Assembly: GCA_965284435.1 (NCBI GenBank)
Contig: OZ260083.1
Coordinates: forward strand, 3,534,001-3,598,000
DNA length: 64,000 nucleotides
Source of the DNA: CAIYZT01 sp947461435
Lineage (GTDB): Bacteria; Pseudomonadota; Alphaproteobacteria; Rhodobacterales; Rhodobacteraceae
Direction: 5' to 3'
Below, one piece after another: positions 34,476 through 44,737 of the stretch. The notes beneath the pieces are model-generated. The model was not told the origin of the DNA. It did no database searches and worked only from the letters and a program-made list of their open reading frames with translations. Positions within the stretch are counted from its first letter, which is position 1. Each line of letters starts with the position of its first letter. The position numbers were made by a program, and so were the translations under genes.

Positions 34476-35956
34476 AGATCCAGCATCTTGCGGACCGCCG
34501 ACACGACATCGGCGCGCGCCACCTCAAGCTGGGCCGGGCGGTCCTTCCATTCTTCCAGCGTGGCACTTTGGGCGATCTGCGATCCCAAGATCAGATCCTT
34601 GAGGATGACCGTGCCCTTGGCCGCTTCGTCGCCGCCTTGGATGATGGCGATGGGGCTGCGGCGTTTGTCGGCGTATTTCAACTGGTTGCCGAAATTCTTG
34701 GGGTTGCCCAGATAGACTTCGGCGCGCAGTCCGGCCTGACGCAGTTCGGCCGCGATGGCCATATAATCGGCCATACGCTCGCGGTCCATGACGGTGACCA
34801 CCACCGGACCGGCGCCGTCGCCTAAGGTGCGGCCCTTGGCGCGCAGCGCGGCAAGCAGGCGATCAACGCCGATCGAGACCCCCGTCGCCGGCACCGACTG
34901 CCCGGTAAAGCGTTTGACCAGATCGTCATAGCGCCCGCCCCCGGCAACCGCGCCGAACTGCCGCTTGCGGCCCTTTTCATCCAGGATTTCAAAGGTCAGT
35001 TCCGCCTCGTAGACCGGACCTGTATAATAGCCAAGACCGCGCACAACGCCGGGATCCAGCACGATGCGGTCGGGACCATAGCCCTGAGCGTCGAGCAAGG
35101 CGGCGATCTGTTCCAGTTCTGCCACGCCTTCGGCCCCGATGACCGACGCGCCGACCAAATCGCGCAAGCGCGCGCAGGTTTCGGCCCCCGTGGCGCGTTT
35201 GGCACTGGTAAAGCCCATGACCACATCGGCCTGCGCCTGCGTCAAGCCCGCGCCTTTGGTGAAATCGCCGCTGTCATCCTTGCGTCCGGGCCCCAAAAGC
35301 GCGCGCACGCCCTCGTCTCCGAGGCGGTCCATCTTGTCGATGGCGCGCAGGACGATGCCGCGCTCGGCCTCAAATCGGGACGGATCGGACGGGTCCAGAA
35401 CACCGGCCACTTCCATCACGCCGTTCAGGACCTTGCGGTTGTTGACCTTGACCACATAATCGCCGCGCGGAATCCCCACCACTTCCAGCGCGTCTGCCAG
35501 CATCGCGCAGATTTCGGCATCGGCCGCGACGCTGGGCGCGCCCACGGTATCGGCATCGCATTGATAGAACTGACGAAACCGCCCCGGCCCCGGCTTTTCA
35601 TTGCGCCAGACCGGCCCCATCGCATAGCGGCGGTAGGGGCTGGGCAGATCGTTGCGGTACTGCGCCGCGACCCGGGCCAAAGGCGCGGTCAGATCATAGC
35701 GCAGCGCCAGCCAATCGGCGTCTTCGTCCTGCCAGCCAAAAACACCTTCGTTCGGGCGGTCCACATCGGGCAGGAATTTCCCCAAGGCTTCGACCGTTTC
35801 CACAGCCGATGTTTCCAAAGGGTCAAAGCCATAGCGGTGGTATACCCCGGTGATCGCCTCGAGCATCGCTGTGCGTTCGGTCACTTCGGCACCGAAATAA
35901 TCGCGAAACCCTTTGGGGGTTTCGGCGCGCGGACGGTGAATTTTGACTGTCGACAT
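34472..35956 (-). CDS. hisS: histidyl-tRNA synthetase
   Basis: A 494-residue class II synthetase that charges tRNA-His. ETPKGFRDYFGAE begins the core, GPVWRNEKPGPGRFRQFYQCDAD is motif 2, LDPGVVRGLGYYTGPVYEAE is the HisA histidine-binding loop, and TGVSIGVDRLLAAL is motif 3; the C-terminal domain (EVYLGNPKNFGNQLKYADKRRSP) binds the anticodon. The ATG at 35956 is used; an in-frame upstream start adds six residues without a better ribosome-binding site. It heads the hisS-hisZ-hisG operon, an arrangement known in Rhodobacterales. Confidence 0.94.
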   Translation of the reverse strand: MSTVKIHRPRAETPKGFRDYFGAEVTERTAMLEAITGVYHRYGFDPLETSAVETVEALGKFLPDVDRPNEGVFGWQDEDADWLALRYDLTAPLARVAAQYRNDLPSPYRRYAMGPVWRNEKPGPGRFRQFYQCDADTVGAPSVAADAEICAMLADALEVVGIPRGDYVVKVNNRKVLNGVMEVAGVLDPSDPSRFEAERGIVLRAIDKMDRLGDEGVRALLGPGRKDDSGDFTKGAGLTQAQADVVMGFTSAKRATGAETCARLRDLVGASVIGAEGVAELEQIAALLDAQGYGPDRIVLDPGVVRGLGYYTGPVYEAELTFEILDEKGRKRQFGAVAGGGRYDDLVKRFTGQSVPATGVSIGVDRLLAALRAKGRTLGDGAGPVVVTVMDRERMADYMAIAAELRQAGLRAEVYLGNPKNFGNQLKYADKRRSPIAIIQGGDEAAKGTVILKDLILGSQIAQSATLEEWKDRPAQLEVARADVVSAVRKMLDL

Positions 35957-36028
35957 CGGACTTACCCTTTGCATCGCTTGGGCTTTCCTCTACCGCTTGG
36001 GGGAAGTCTCGGCAAGCAGGGGATGTGG

Positions 36029-36232
36029 ATGGTGGATCGTTTGGACGGCCTTGAAGAACGCACGGCGCATCTGATCCGCGCGGTGGAGGATCTGTCGGAC
36101 GTTGTGGCCCGCCAAGGCCGCGAGATCGATATTCTGACGCGGCGGGTCCATATGCTGATGGAACGCGAGGCCGAGCGCGAATCGATGGTGGGCGAGGCGC
36201 CGGCCGCCAATGTCAAACCGCCCCATTGGTGA
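36029..36232 (+). CDS. slyX: SlyX family protein
   Basis: A 67-residue protein typical of SlyX: GLEERTAHLIRAVEDLSDVVARQGREIDILTRRVHMLMER is the conserved helical, heptad-like segment. The ATG at 36029 is preceded by GCAGGGG with good spacing; an ATG six bases earlier is possible. The family's function is unsettled. It ends a few bases before, or inside, the start of the AbrB-type membrane gene, which suggests co-expression. Confidence 0.75.
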   Translation: MVDRLDGLEERTAHLIRAVEDLSDVVARQGREIDILTRRVHMLMEREAERESMVGEAPAANVKPPHW

Positions 36233-36239
36233 GACGGCC

Positions 36240-37328
36240 GTGACAGCCCTACAGCGGTGGATCAAACACATCGGCCAAACCGATTTTGCCGCCTTGGGCA
36301 TGACGCTGATGCTGGGCGGGATTGGCGGCAGTTTGGCCGCGCTGGCCCATTTGCCGCTGGGCTTTCTTTTGGGGTCGATCCTGACCATCGGCATTTTGGC
36401 AGCGCGCGGGATCAGGCCCTTTGGCCGCCAGATCACCCTGCCCGCGCGTTTGCGGTTTTCCTTTGTTCCGGTGATCGGCATTGCCATCGGCGGGGCCTTT
36501 ACACCCGAGATCGCCCGTGCGGCGCTGGGGTGGTGGCCGTCGCTGTTGGCGCTGTGCGCCTTCATTCCGCTGGCCCATGCGGTGGGCTTTGCAATTTACC
36601 GGGCGGGGGGCCTTTCTCCGGCGGATGCCTTTTTCGGCGCTGTGCCCGGCGGGCTGATCGAATCGGTGCAACTGGGTGAGGATGCTGGCGCGGATGTGCG
36701 TTTGCTGACGGTCTTGCAGTTCTTGCGGCTGATCTTGACCATTTTGACGGTGCCGCTGCTGTTCTGGGCGCTGACGGGCCATGCTGTCGGTTCGGCGTCA
36801 GGCACTAAGATGACCGGGTCAACTGTGCCGCTGACGGCGGCGAGCGGGGCGATGATGGTGGCGGCCGGGATCGTTGGCGCCGGGCTGGGCAAGGCGCTGC
36901 GGTTTCCGGGCTATATCATCACCGGGCCGATCGCGGTGTCTGCGGCGCTGCATGTGTCGGGCCTGCTGCACGGTATTCCGCCGGCATGGCTGATTTCGGT
37001 GACGCAGGTTGTTTTGGGCACCGGGCTTGGCGCGCGGTTTGTGGGGGTGGACCGGGCCTTGTTGCGGCGGGGGGCGCGGTTGGCGATCCTGAATGGCATG
37101 GCCGCGCTGGCGCTGGCCTTTGTCTTTGCCCAGACGGTGCACTGGATGGCGGCAGAGCCTGTGACGGCGGCCTTTTTGGCCTTTGCGCCGGGCGGTTTGG
37201 CCGAGATGAGCCTGATCGCCCTATCACTGCATATGAGTGTGATCTATGTCACCGTCCACCACGTGGCGCGGATTTTCATCGCGGTCAGCGTGGCAAAACT
37301 GGGCAGCCGGTGGCTGATGCCGCGCTAA
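36240..37328 (+). CDS. AbrB-family membrane protein (putative transporter)
   Basis: A 362-residue integral membrane protein of the AbrB/ammonia-monooxygenase-like family with around ten helices in two repeats. LGMTLMLGGIGGSLAALAHLPLGFLLGSILT opens the first repeat; FFGAVPGGLIESVQLGEDAGADVRLLTVLQFLRL and FLAFAPGGLAEMSLIALSLHMSVIYVTVHHVARIF are the paired PGGL signatures. The substrate is unknown. The start is uncertain: GTG at 36240 follows the slyX stop by seven bases, and an ATG at 36210 would overlap it. Its stop overlaps the dnaE stop by four bases, tail to tail. Confidence 0.8.
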   Translation: MTALQRWIKHIGQTDFAALGMTLMLGGIGGSLAALAHLPLGFLLGSILTIGILAARGIRPFGRQITLPARLRFSFVPVIGIAIGGAFTPEIARAALGWWPSLLALCAFIPLAHAVGFAIYRAGGLSPADAFFGAVPGGLIESVQLGEDAGADVRLLTVLQFLRLILTILTVPLLFWALTGHAVGSASGTKMTGSTVPLTAASGAMMVAAGIVGAGLGKALRFPGYIITGPIAVSAALHVSGLLHGIPPAWLISVTQVVLGTGLGARFVGVDRALLRRGARLAILNGMAALALAFVFAQTVHWMAAEPVTAAFLAFAPGGLAEMSLIALSLHMSVIYVTVHHVARIFIAVSVAKLGSRWLMPR

Positions 37329-40300
37329 ACCTCTTCGACCATGACCACGCCCTGCATGGCCTTGATCGCCCCCTTGATCTGGGGCGTGACGGGATAGGGC
37401 TGTGGCAAGGTCAGGTCAATCTCGCGTCCGGTGGCGTCGGCCACACATAGGGTGACAAGCGCCTTGTGCCGACCCTCAACGCGCGCCAACAGGGCCGCAA
37501 TCGAGGTTAGCGCTTCGGGTTTGTTCACATGAACGCGGATCGCGGCGGCCCCGGCCTCGGCGGCGACAGCGTCAATTGGGGTGGCGCCGCGCGCCAGAAG
37601 TTTCAACGTCTCGCCGTCAAGATTGGCCTCGACCGTCAGAACCACGTTGCTTCCGGGTTCCAGATGGTCGCGGGCCGCTTCCAGCGTGTCGGAAAACACG
37701 GTGACTTCGTACAGGCCCGTCGGATCGGACAGTTGCACAAAGGCAAAACGGTTTCCCTTGGCGCTTTTGCGTTCCTGCCGCGACGAGACCGATCCCGCGA
37801 TCTTGGCCACCAGCGGCCCGCGTTCGGCCAGAAGGGTGATTTCGGTCAGGGTTTTGACATCCTTGCGCTTCAGGCTGGGCATGTAATCATCCAAAGGATG
37901 GCCAGACAGATAAAATCCGATGGCCAGATGCTCTTGGGTCAGACGCTCTACCGGCAGCCAATCGTCGCGGAAGGGCAGGCGCGGTTCGGGAATGTCGGTG
38001 CCCGACTCGCCGAACAGGCTGACTTGATTGCTGGCTTTGGCCTCGTGCACGGCGGCTGAATAGGCCACCAGCGGATCCAGCCCTTCGTAGACGCGGGCGC
38101 GGTTGCCATCCAGAACGTCAAAGGCCCCGGCCCGCGCCAGCATTTCCAAGGGGCGCTTGCCCACACGTTTCAAATCGACACGCCGGGCAAAATCGAACAA
38201 CGAGACAAAGGGCTTGTCCCCCCGTGCGGCCACGATCAGCCCCATCGCATCGACGCCAACATTCTTGAGCGCACCAAGGGCATAGACCACCTGTCCGTCG
38301 CGCACGGTGAAGGTGGCCAAAGAGGCGTTGACGCTGGGCGAGACAGTCTTGATGCCCATCTTGTCGATCTCGCGTTTGTAGATGGCCAATTTGTCGGTCA
38401 AATGAAGATCGCAGTTCATCACGGCGGCCATGAATTCGACCGGGTAATTGGCCTTCAGATAGGCGGTTTGATAGCTGACCACGGCATAGGCCGCCGCATG
38501 AGATTTGTTGAAGCCATAGTTGGCAAATTTCTCAAGCAGATCAAAGACCTCTCCGGCTTTTTCCTTGGAGACGTTATGGGTCTTGGCGGCCCCTTCGATG
38601 AACTTGGGCCGCTCTTTGGCCATTTCCTCGGCGATCTTCTTGCCCATGGCGCGGCGCAGCAGATCTGCCCCGCCAAGGCTGTAGCCGGCCATGACCTGCG
38701 CGATTTGCATCACCTGTTCCTGATACACAATGATGCCTTGGGTTTCGGCCAGAATGTGATCGATCGTGGGGTGGATGGATTCAGGATCGCGCAGGCCGTT
38801 CTTGACCTCGCAATAGGTTGGGATGTTTTCCATCGGACCGGGACGATACAGCGCCACAAGGGCCACGATATCTTCGATACAGGTCGGCTTCATGCGGCGC
38901 AGCGCATCCATCATGCCGCTGGATTCTACCTGAAAGACGGCGACCGTCTTGGCGGCGGCATAAAGCGTGTAGGACGGTTTGTCGTCCAGCGGGATCAGGT
39001 TGATGTCAAAGGCGATGCCGCGCAGGGCCAGAAGATCCATCGCGTTCTTGATCACCGTCAAGGTTTTCAGGCCCAAAAAGTCGAACTTCACCAAACCGGC
39101 CGCTTCGACCCATTTCATGTTGAACTGGGTGGCAGGCATGTCGGATCGCGGATCGCGGTACAAGGGCACCAAGGCATCCAAAGGACGATCGCCAATCACC
39201 ACCCCCGCCGCATGGGTGGAGGCGTTGCGATACAGCCCTTCGATCTGTTCGGCGAAGGACAGCATGCGGCCGACGACTTCTTCTTTCGCCGCCTCGCGCA
39301 GGCGCGGCTCATCTGCGAGGGCCTTGGTGATGGAGACGGGCTTGACCCCTTCGAGCGGGATCATCTTGGACAGACGGTCCACCTGACCATAGGGCATTTG
39401 CAGCACACGCCCCACATCGCGCACGGCCGCCTTGGACAAAAGCGCGCCGAAGGTGATAATCTGGGCCACCTTGTCGCGGCCGTATTTTTGCTGGACGTAG
39501 TGAATGACCTCTTCGCGCCGATCCATGCAAAAATCGATGTCGAAGTCGGGCATCGACACGCGTTCGGGGTTCAAGAAACGTTCAAACAGCAAGGCATAGC
39601 GCAAGGGATCCAGATCGGTGATGGTCAGCGCATAGGCCACCAGACTGCCTGCGCCCGACCCGCGGCCCGGGCCCACCGGAATATCGTGATCCTTGGCCCA
39701 TTTGATGAAATCGGCCACGATCAGAAAATAGCCCGGAAACCCCATTTTTTCAATGATATCCAGTTCGAAATCAAGCCGGGCCTGATAGTCGGCCGGGCTG
39801 ACGGAATGGGGAATGACGGCCAGCCGCGATTGAAGCCCCTCGTTCGCGACGCGGCGCAATTCCTGCACCTCGTCATCGGCAAATTTGGGCAGGATCGGCT
39901 TGCGCTTGTAAACGGCAAAGGCGCAGCGGCGCGCGATTTCAACGGTGGAGTGGAGCGCTTCGGGCAGGTCGGCGAACAGCGCGCACATTTCAGCTTCGGA
40001 TTTCAGATAATGCTGCGGGGTCAGGCGGCGGCGCGGCTCTTGTTGATCGACATAGGCACCTTCGGCGATACAGATCAGCGCGTCATGCGCTTCGTACATG
40101 CTGGCCTTGGGAAAATAGACATCGTTGGTGGCGACGATGGGCAGGGCCATGTCATAGGCCAAGTCGATAAATCCACGCTCGCACAGGCGTTCGGCGTCAG
40201 GCAGGCGGCCGCCTTCGCCGGGATGGCGTTGCAGTTCCACATATAGCCGTCCCGAAAAGGCGCTAGCCAATCGATCCAGAAGGCCGCGTGCCTTGGTGGC

Positions 40301-40768
40301 TTGTCCGGTCTGCAACAGGCGGCCCAGCGGCCCCTCTGGCCCGCCCGTCAGGCAGATGATCCCCTCGGCGTGGGATTCAAGTTCTGCCAAAGACACTTGC
40401 GGCAGCAGCCCCTGCCCCGATTTTTCCCCATCAATATACAAAAACGTGTTCAGTTTCATAAGGTTCATATACCCCGCCTCGGATTGGGCGAGCAGAACCA
40501 GCGGGGCGGGCGGGCGCGGACGCTCTCCGGGTTGGGTGGGGTCAAAGGCGACCGAGATCTGACAGCCGACGATGGGCTGAACCCCTTCGCCCAGCGCGGT
40601 GACCGAAAACTCCAGCGCGGCGAACATGTTGTTGGTATCGGTGACGGCCACGGCGGGCATGCCCATGGCCGCGACGGTCTTGACCAGTTTCTTGACCGGG
40701 ACCGCACCTTCCAGCAAGGAATGTTCGGTATGGGTGCGCAGGTGGATGAATCGGGGGGCGTTTGACAT
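37325..40768 (-). CDS. dnaE: DNA polymerase III subunit alpha
   Basis: A 1147-residue replicative polymerase. PHP domain at the N-terminus (HLRTHTEHSLLEGAVPVKKL, AVTDTNNMFAALEF), the polymerase catalytic core with PDFDIDF at about residue 407 (catalytic aspartates), then the fingers (YQEQVMQIAQVMAGYSLGGADLLRRAMGKK) and the C-terminal OB domain (LVAKIAGSVSSRQERKSAKGNRFAFVQLSD). Length fits DnaE1-type housekeeping enzymes. There is only a weak ribosome-binding site. It reads convergent to the AbrB-type gene and ends in a four-base overlap. Confidence 0.95.
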   Translation of the reverse strand: MSNAPRFIHLRTHTEHSLLEGAVPVKKLVKTVAAMGMPAVAVTDTNNMFAALEFSVTALGEGVQPIVGCQISVAFDPTQPGERPRPPAPLVLLAQSEAGYMNLMKLNTFLYIDGEKSGQGLLPQVSLAELESHAEGIICLTGGPEGPLGRLLQTGQATKARGLLDRLASAFSGRLYVELQRHPGEGGRLPDAERLCERGFIDLAYDMALPIVATNDVYFPKASMYEAHDALICIAEGAYVDQQEPRRRLTPQHYLKSEAEMCALFADLPEALHSTVEIARRCAFAVYKRKPILPKFADDEVQELRRVANEGLQSRLAVIPHSVSPADYQARLDFELDIIEKMGFPGYFLIVADFIKWAKDHDIPVGPGRGSGAGSLVAYALTITDLDPLRYALLFERFLNPERVSMPDFDIDFCMDRREEVIHYVQQKYGRDKVAQIITFGALLSKAAVRDVGRVLQMPYGQVDRLSKMIPLEGVKPVSITKALADEPRLREAAKEEVVGRMLSFAEQIEGLYRNASTHAAGVVIGDRPLDALVPLYRDPRSDMPATQFNMKWVEAAGLVKFDFLGLKTLTVIKNAMDLLALRGIAFDINLIPLDDKPSYTLYAAAKTVAVFQVESSGMMDALRRMKPTCIEDIVALVALYRPGPMENIPTYCEVKNGLRDPESIHPTIDHILAETQGIIVYQEQVMQIAQVMAGYSLGGADLLRRAMGKKIAEEMAKERPKFIEGAAKTHNVSKEKAGEVFDLLEKFANYGFNKSHAAAYAVVSYQTAYLKANYPVEFMAAVMNCDLHLTDKLAIYKREIDKMGIKTVSPSVNASLATFTVRDGQVVYALGALKNVGVDAMGLIVAARGDKPFVSLFDFARRVDLKRVGKRPLEMLARAGAFDVLDGNRARVYEGLDPLVAYSAAVHEAKASNQVSLFGESGTDIPEPRLPFRDDWLPVERLTQEHLAIGFYLSGHPLDDYMPSLKRKDVKTLTEITLLAERGPLVAKIAGSVSSRQERKSAKGNRFAFVQLSDPTGLYEVTVFSDTLEAARDHLEPGSNVVLTVEANLDGETLKLLARGATPIDAVAAEAGAAAIRVHVNKPEALTSIAALLARVEGRHKALVTLCVADATGREIDLTLPQPYPVTPQIKGAIKAMQGVVMVEEV

Positions 40769-40915
40769 GGCCCCACCCTAGCGGCGCCCCCGCCCGCGCG
40801 AAAGCCCATTTGCCCCAAAGGCGACCCTTCGGCGAAATTTGAAACTGCTTCCAAAATAGGCCAAAAGGTATCTCTTGCCAGAATCCTGTGCAAAGGGCTT
40901 CATGTCGGCTGAGAA

Positions 40916-40932
40916 ACAGGCGACAAGCCTGT
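40916..40932 (+). promoter_or_regulatory. small hairpin in the gap before xdhA
   Basis: ACAGGC-GACAA-GCCTGT forms a perfect six-pair stem in the 247-base gap between dnaE and xdhA. It may belong to the xdh leader or be chance. Nothing else clear is seen in the gap; no purine riboswitch signature could be recognised by eye. Confidence 0.2.
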
Positions 40933-41015
40933 CGATGGGGGGCACGCCTTGCTTTACGCCGCATCGGGCAAGGGTGCTGATTGACCGAACCGGGGAGAAG
41001 GCGGCAGGACATGAT

Positions 41016-42395
41016 ATGACCGAAACAGCGTTTCTTCTGAACGGAACGCCGGTTTGCGTGACAGATCAGCCTGTGACGCGAACGCTGCTGGATTGGCTGC
41101 GCGAGGATCGAGGCCTGTGCGGCACAAAAGAAGGGTGCAACGAAGGCGACTGCGGGGCCTGCACCGTCATGGTAACGGACGCATCGGGCAGCCGGGCGCT
41201 GAATGCCTGTATCCTGTTTTTGCCGCAACTGCAGGGCAAGGCCGTGCGCACGGTTGAAGGGATAAGTGGCCCGCAAGGGCAATTGCACCCGGTTCAATCG
41301 GCCATGATCACGCATCACGGCAGCCAATGCGGATTTTGCACGCCGGGGTTCGTTGTGTCGATGGCAACGGCCCATCTGAATGGTCAGACCGATCACGACA
41401 CGGCGCTTGCGGGCAATTTGTGCCGCTGTACTGGCTATGCCCCGATCATCCGCGCCGCGCAGGAGGCCGAAGGCAGCCCGGTGCCCGAGTGGATGACGCA
41501 AGACCGCGCGGCACTGGCGCAAGGGGCGATGCCCGCGCCAACCGCGCAGCGCCCCACCCGTCTGGATGACTTTGCCGACTGGTACGCCGCCAACCCCGAG
41601 GCGATCTTGATCGCGGGGGCCACGGATGTGGGTCTGTGGGTGACCAAACAGCTGCGCGCCTTGCCGAACGTGGCCTTTTTGAACGGCATTGCCGAATTGC
41701 AAACCATCTCGCAGGACGGGGACAGTCTGCGCATTGGCGCAGGCGTTACGTTGAGCGATCTGTACCGCGCCATGGGCCCACTGCACCCGTCCTTTGCCGA
41801 ATTGCTGCGCCGCTATGCCTCGGTTCAGGTGCGCAACGCGGCGACCATCGGGGGCAATATCGCCAACGGCTCTCCGATCGGGGATGGCCCGCCGGCATTG
41901 ATCGCGCTGGGTGCCAGCCTGCACCTGCGGCGCGGCGGCGCGCGCCGGCAGATCCCGCTGGAAGATTTCTTTGTCGACTACCGCAAACAAGACCGCCTGC
42001 CCGGCGAGTTTGTCGAAGCCATCTCGGTTCCCACCGAAGCGCCGGGACTGCGCTGTTACAAGCTGAGCAAGCGGTTTGATCAAGACATCTCTGCCGTTTG
42101 CGGATGTTTCAACGCGACCGTGGAACAAGGACAGATCACGGGCGCGCGCATTGCCTTTGGCGGGATGGCGGGCACGCCCAAACGGGCGCGGCAAGCCGAA
42201 TCCGCGCTGATCGGCCAGCCCTTTGCGCTGCCCAGTTTTGACGCCGCCGCAACAGCGATGGCGGGGGATTATGCCCCTTTGTCCGACATGCGCGCTTCGG
42301 CCGATTATCGGCTGTTGGCAGCCCAGAATATGCTGCGGCGATATTTCCATGATCTGAGCGGCGCATCCGTGTCCGTATTGGAGGTGACGCCATGA
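41016..42395 (+). CDS. xdhA: xanthine dehydrogenase small subunit (2Fe-2S and FAD)
   Basis: A 459-residue subunit carrying both iron-sulfur clusters and FAD. First cluster cysteines: residues 35, 41, 46 and 49 region (GLCGTKEGCNEGDCGACT); second cluster: GSQCGFCTPGFV and LCRCTGYAP. The FAD domain follows from about residue 190 (ILIAGATDVGLWVTKQ, VRNAATIGGNIANGSPIGD). Start: ATG at 41016 gives the family N-terminus (MTETAFLLNG); an upstream in-frame start adds a long non-homologous stretch. It passes electrons from the molybdenum subunit XdhB to NAD. First of xdhABC; the stop overlaps xdhB by four bases. Confidence 0.93.
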   Translation: MTETAFLLNGTPVCVTDQPVTRTLLDWLREDRGLCGTKEGCNEGDCGACTVMVTDASGSRALNACILFLPQLQGKAVRTVEGISGPQGQLHPVQSAMITHHGSQCGFCTPGFVVSMATAHLNGQTDHDTALAGNLCRCTGYAPIIRAAQEAEGSPVPEWMTQDRAALAQGAMPAPTAQRPTRLDDFADWYAANPEAILIAGATDVGLWVTKQLRALPNVAFLNGIAELQTISQDGDSLRIGAGVTLSDLYRAMGPLHPSFAELLRRYASVQVRNAATIGGNIANGSPIGDGPPALIALGASLHLRRGGARRQIPLEDFFVDYRKQDRLPGEFVEAISVPTEAPGLRCYKLSKRFDQDISAVCGCFNATVEQGQITGARIAFGGMAGTPKRARQAESALIGQPFALPSFDAAATAMAGDYAPLSDMRASADYRLLAAQNMLRRYFHDLSGASVSVLEVTP

Positions 42396-44737
42396 CGCTG
42401 GGCCAATCGCAAACCCATGATTCCGCGCCGCTGCATGTGACAGGGCAGGCCCGCTATCTGGACGACATCGCGCTGCCCGCAGGCGCGCTGCATCTGGCTT
42501 TTGGCCTGTCAAGCGTGGCGCATGGCGCGATCACGGCGATCGACCTGACGGCGGTCCGCGCCGCCGCCGGAGTGGTGGGGGTTTGGTCCGAGGCCGATTT
42601 CCCGCAGATGCCCGATTGTTCGCCTTCGGTGCATGACGAGCCGTTGTTGGCAACGGGCAGCGTGCATTACATCGGCCAACCTGTCTTTTTGGTCGCCGCC
42701 ACATCGCACCACGCGGCGCGGGCTGCGGCGCGGATGGCCAAGATCACCTATGCCGAAAAACCGGCGATCCTGACGATCGAGGAGGCCTTGGCCGCAAACT
42801 CCCGGTTCGAACAAGGGCCGATCCTATGGTCAAAAGGGGATGCCGCCCGCGCCCTTGAAGGGGCGCCCCTGACGGTCAGCGGCGCGTTTGAGGTGGGCGG
42901 GCAAGAGCATTTCTATCTGGAGGGTCAGATCGCTGCGGCCCTGCCACAGGAAGACGGGATCCATATCCTGTCCTCGACCCAGCATCCGACGGAAATTCAG
43001 CACAAGGTCGCCCATGCCCTGCATCTTCCGATGGCGGCGGTGCGGGTAGAGACACGGCGCATGGGCGGCGGGTTTGGCGGCAAGGAAAGCCAGGGCAATG
43101 CGTTGGCCATCGCCTGCGCGATTGTGGCACGGGCCACCGGGCGGGCGGCCAAGATGCGCTATGACCGCGACGACGACATGATGATCACAGGCAAGCGCCA
43201 TGATGTGAAAATTCTGTATCGGGCCGGGCATGATGCCCAAGGCCGAATTTTGGGGCTGGAGTTCACCCATCTGTTCCGCTGCGGCTGGAGCCAGGATCTG
43301 TCTTTGCCGGTGGCGGACCGGGCCATGTTGCATGCCGACAACTGTTATCATCTGCCCGACATCCGGATTGAAAGCCACCGGCTGAAGACGAACACGCAAA
43401 GCGCGACCGCCTATCGCGGCTTTGGCGGGCCTCAGGGGATGATCGGCATCGAGCGCGTGGTCGATCATATTGCTTTTGCCACCGGGCTTGACCCCCTTGC
43501 GGTGCGCAGGGCAAATTTCTATCGCCCCTCTGGCCCGACGGGCCCCGGCACGGCCCACCGATTTGGCGCGGAGCATTCCCCGGCCAACAGCGCGCCGCAA
43601 ACCACGCCCTATTTCATGCCCGTGGAAGATTTCATCGCCCACGATCTGGTGGCCGAGTTGGAAAAAACCAGCGCCTATCAGGCGCGGCGGGCCGAAATTG
43701 CCCGGTGGAATAGTGAAAATACGATCCTGAAGCGGGGGATCGCGTTGACGCCTGTCAAATTTGGCATCTCGTTCACCCTGACCTTTTTGAACCAAGCCGG
43801 GGCTTTGGTGCATGTGTATCAGGATGGATCGATCCACTTGAACCATGGCGGCACCGAGATGGGGCAAGGGCTGAACCAAAAGGTGGCGCAGGCGGCGGCG
43901 GCGGTGTTCGGGGTGGAGACGGCGCAGATCCAGATCACCGCGACCGATACCGGCAAAGTGCCCAACACTTCGGCCACGGCGGCCTCGTCAGGGTCGGATC
44001 TGAACGGCATGGCGGCGCAGGCGGCCTGCGTGACCATCCGCGACCGGATGGCGGTATTTTTGGCCGACAAGTTTGGCATCGCCCCGTCTGCGGTGCGGTT
44101 CGAGGGCGGCATGGTGCATGCGGCGGGCGAAAGTCACCCCTTTGCGCGTGTGGCGATGTGGGCCTATCAGGCGCGTATTTCGCTGTCGTCGACCGGGTAT
44201 TACGCCACGCCAAAGATCACTTGGGACCGGGTGCAGGGCAAGGGGCGACCGTTTTTGTATTTTGCTTATGGCGCGGCTGTCAGCGAGGTGGTGATCGACA
44301 CGCTGACGGGCGAGAACCGCATTTTGCGGGCCGATCTTCTGCATGATACGGGCACATCGATGAACCCGGCGCTGGATATCGGGCAGGTCGAAGGCGCCTA
44401 TGTGCAGGGCGCGGGCTGGCTGACCACAGAAGAGCTTGTCTGGACGGACAAGGGCGCGCTGAGCACGCATGCACCGTCGACCTACAAGATTCCGGCCTGT
44501 TCGGATCGGCCCCGCATTTTCAACGTGGCGCTGTGGAACCAGCCCAACCGCGAAAACACGGTTGGCAAATCCAAAGCGGTGGGAGAGCCGCCGTTCATGC
44601 TGGGTATCTCGGCCTTTATGGCGCTGCGCGATGCAATTGCCGCCTGCGGTACGGGCGCGATCTATCCGGAGTTGGATGCGCCGGCGACACCTGAACGCGT
44701 GCTGATGGCGGTGCGAAAGCAGGATGGCCATGTTTGA
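42392..44737 (+). CDS. xdhB: xanthine dehydrogenase large molybdopterin subunit
   Basis: A 781-residue subunit with the molybdenum cofactor site. ETRRMGGGFGGKESQ near residue 228, TAYRGFGGPQG near residue 340, GTEMGQGLNQKV near residue 490, and the active-site glutamate at about residue 732 in VGEPPFMLG are all present, so the enzyme should be active. It hydroxylates hypoxanthine and xanthine to urate. The start overlaps the xdhA stop as ATGA, and its end overlaps the xdhC start. No urate-degradation gene is seen in the window. Confidence 0.93.
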   Translation: MTLGQSQTHDSAPLHVTGQARYLDDIALPAGALHLAFGLSSVAHGAITAIDLTAVRAAAGVVGVWSEADFPQMPDCSPSVHDEPLLATGSVHYIGQPVFLVAATSHHAARAAARMAKITYAEKPAILTIEEALAANSRFEQGPILWSKGDAARALEGAPLTVSGAFEVGGQEHFYLEGQIAAALPQEDGIHILSSTQHPTEIQHKVAHALHLPMAAVRVETRRMGGGFGGKESQGNALAIACAIVARATGRAAKMRYDRDDDMMITGKRHDVKILYRAGHDAQGRILGLEFTHLFRCGWSQDLSLPVADRAMLHADNCYHLPDIRIESHRLKTNTQSATAYRGFGGPQGMIGIERVVDHIAFATGLDPLAVRRANFYRPSGPTGPGTAHRFGAEHSPANSAPQTTPYFMPVEDFIAHDLVAELEKTSAYQARRAEIARWNSENTILKRGIALTPVKFGISFTLTFLNQAGALVHVYQDGSIHLNHGGTEMGQGLNQKVAQAAAAVFGVETAQIQITATDTGKVPNTSATAASSGSDLNGMAAQAACVTIRDRMAVFLADKFGIAPSAVRFEGGMVHAAGESHPFARVAMWAYQARISLSSTGYYATPKITWDRVQGKGRPFLYFAYGAAVSEVVIDTLTGENRILRADLLHDTGTSMNPALDIGQVEGAYVQGAGWLTTEELVWTDKGALSTHAPSTYKIPACSDRPRIFNVALWNQPNRENTVGKSKAVGEPPFMLGISAFMALRDAIAACGTGAIYPELDAPATPERVLMAVRKQDGHV

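Noticed and set aside
38402..40246. 614-residue frame opposite dnaE
   Set aside because: It is antisense to the conserved polymerase core and has no family features.
40875..41015. 47-residue extension of XdhA
   Set aside because: The conserved protein begins at 41016; the extra residues show no homology and lack a good ribosome-binding site.
40769..41015. Purine riboswitch upstream of xdhA
   Set aside because: No conserved core could be seen by eye; only a small hairpin is present.
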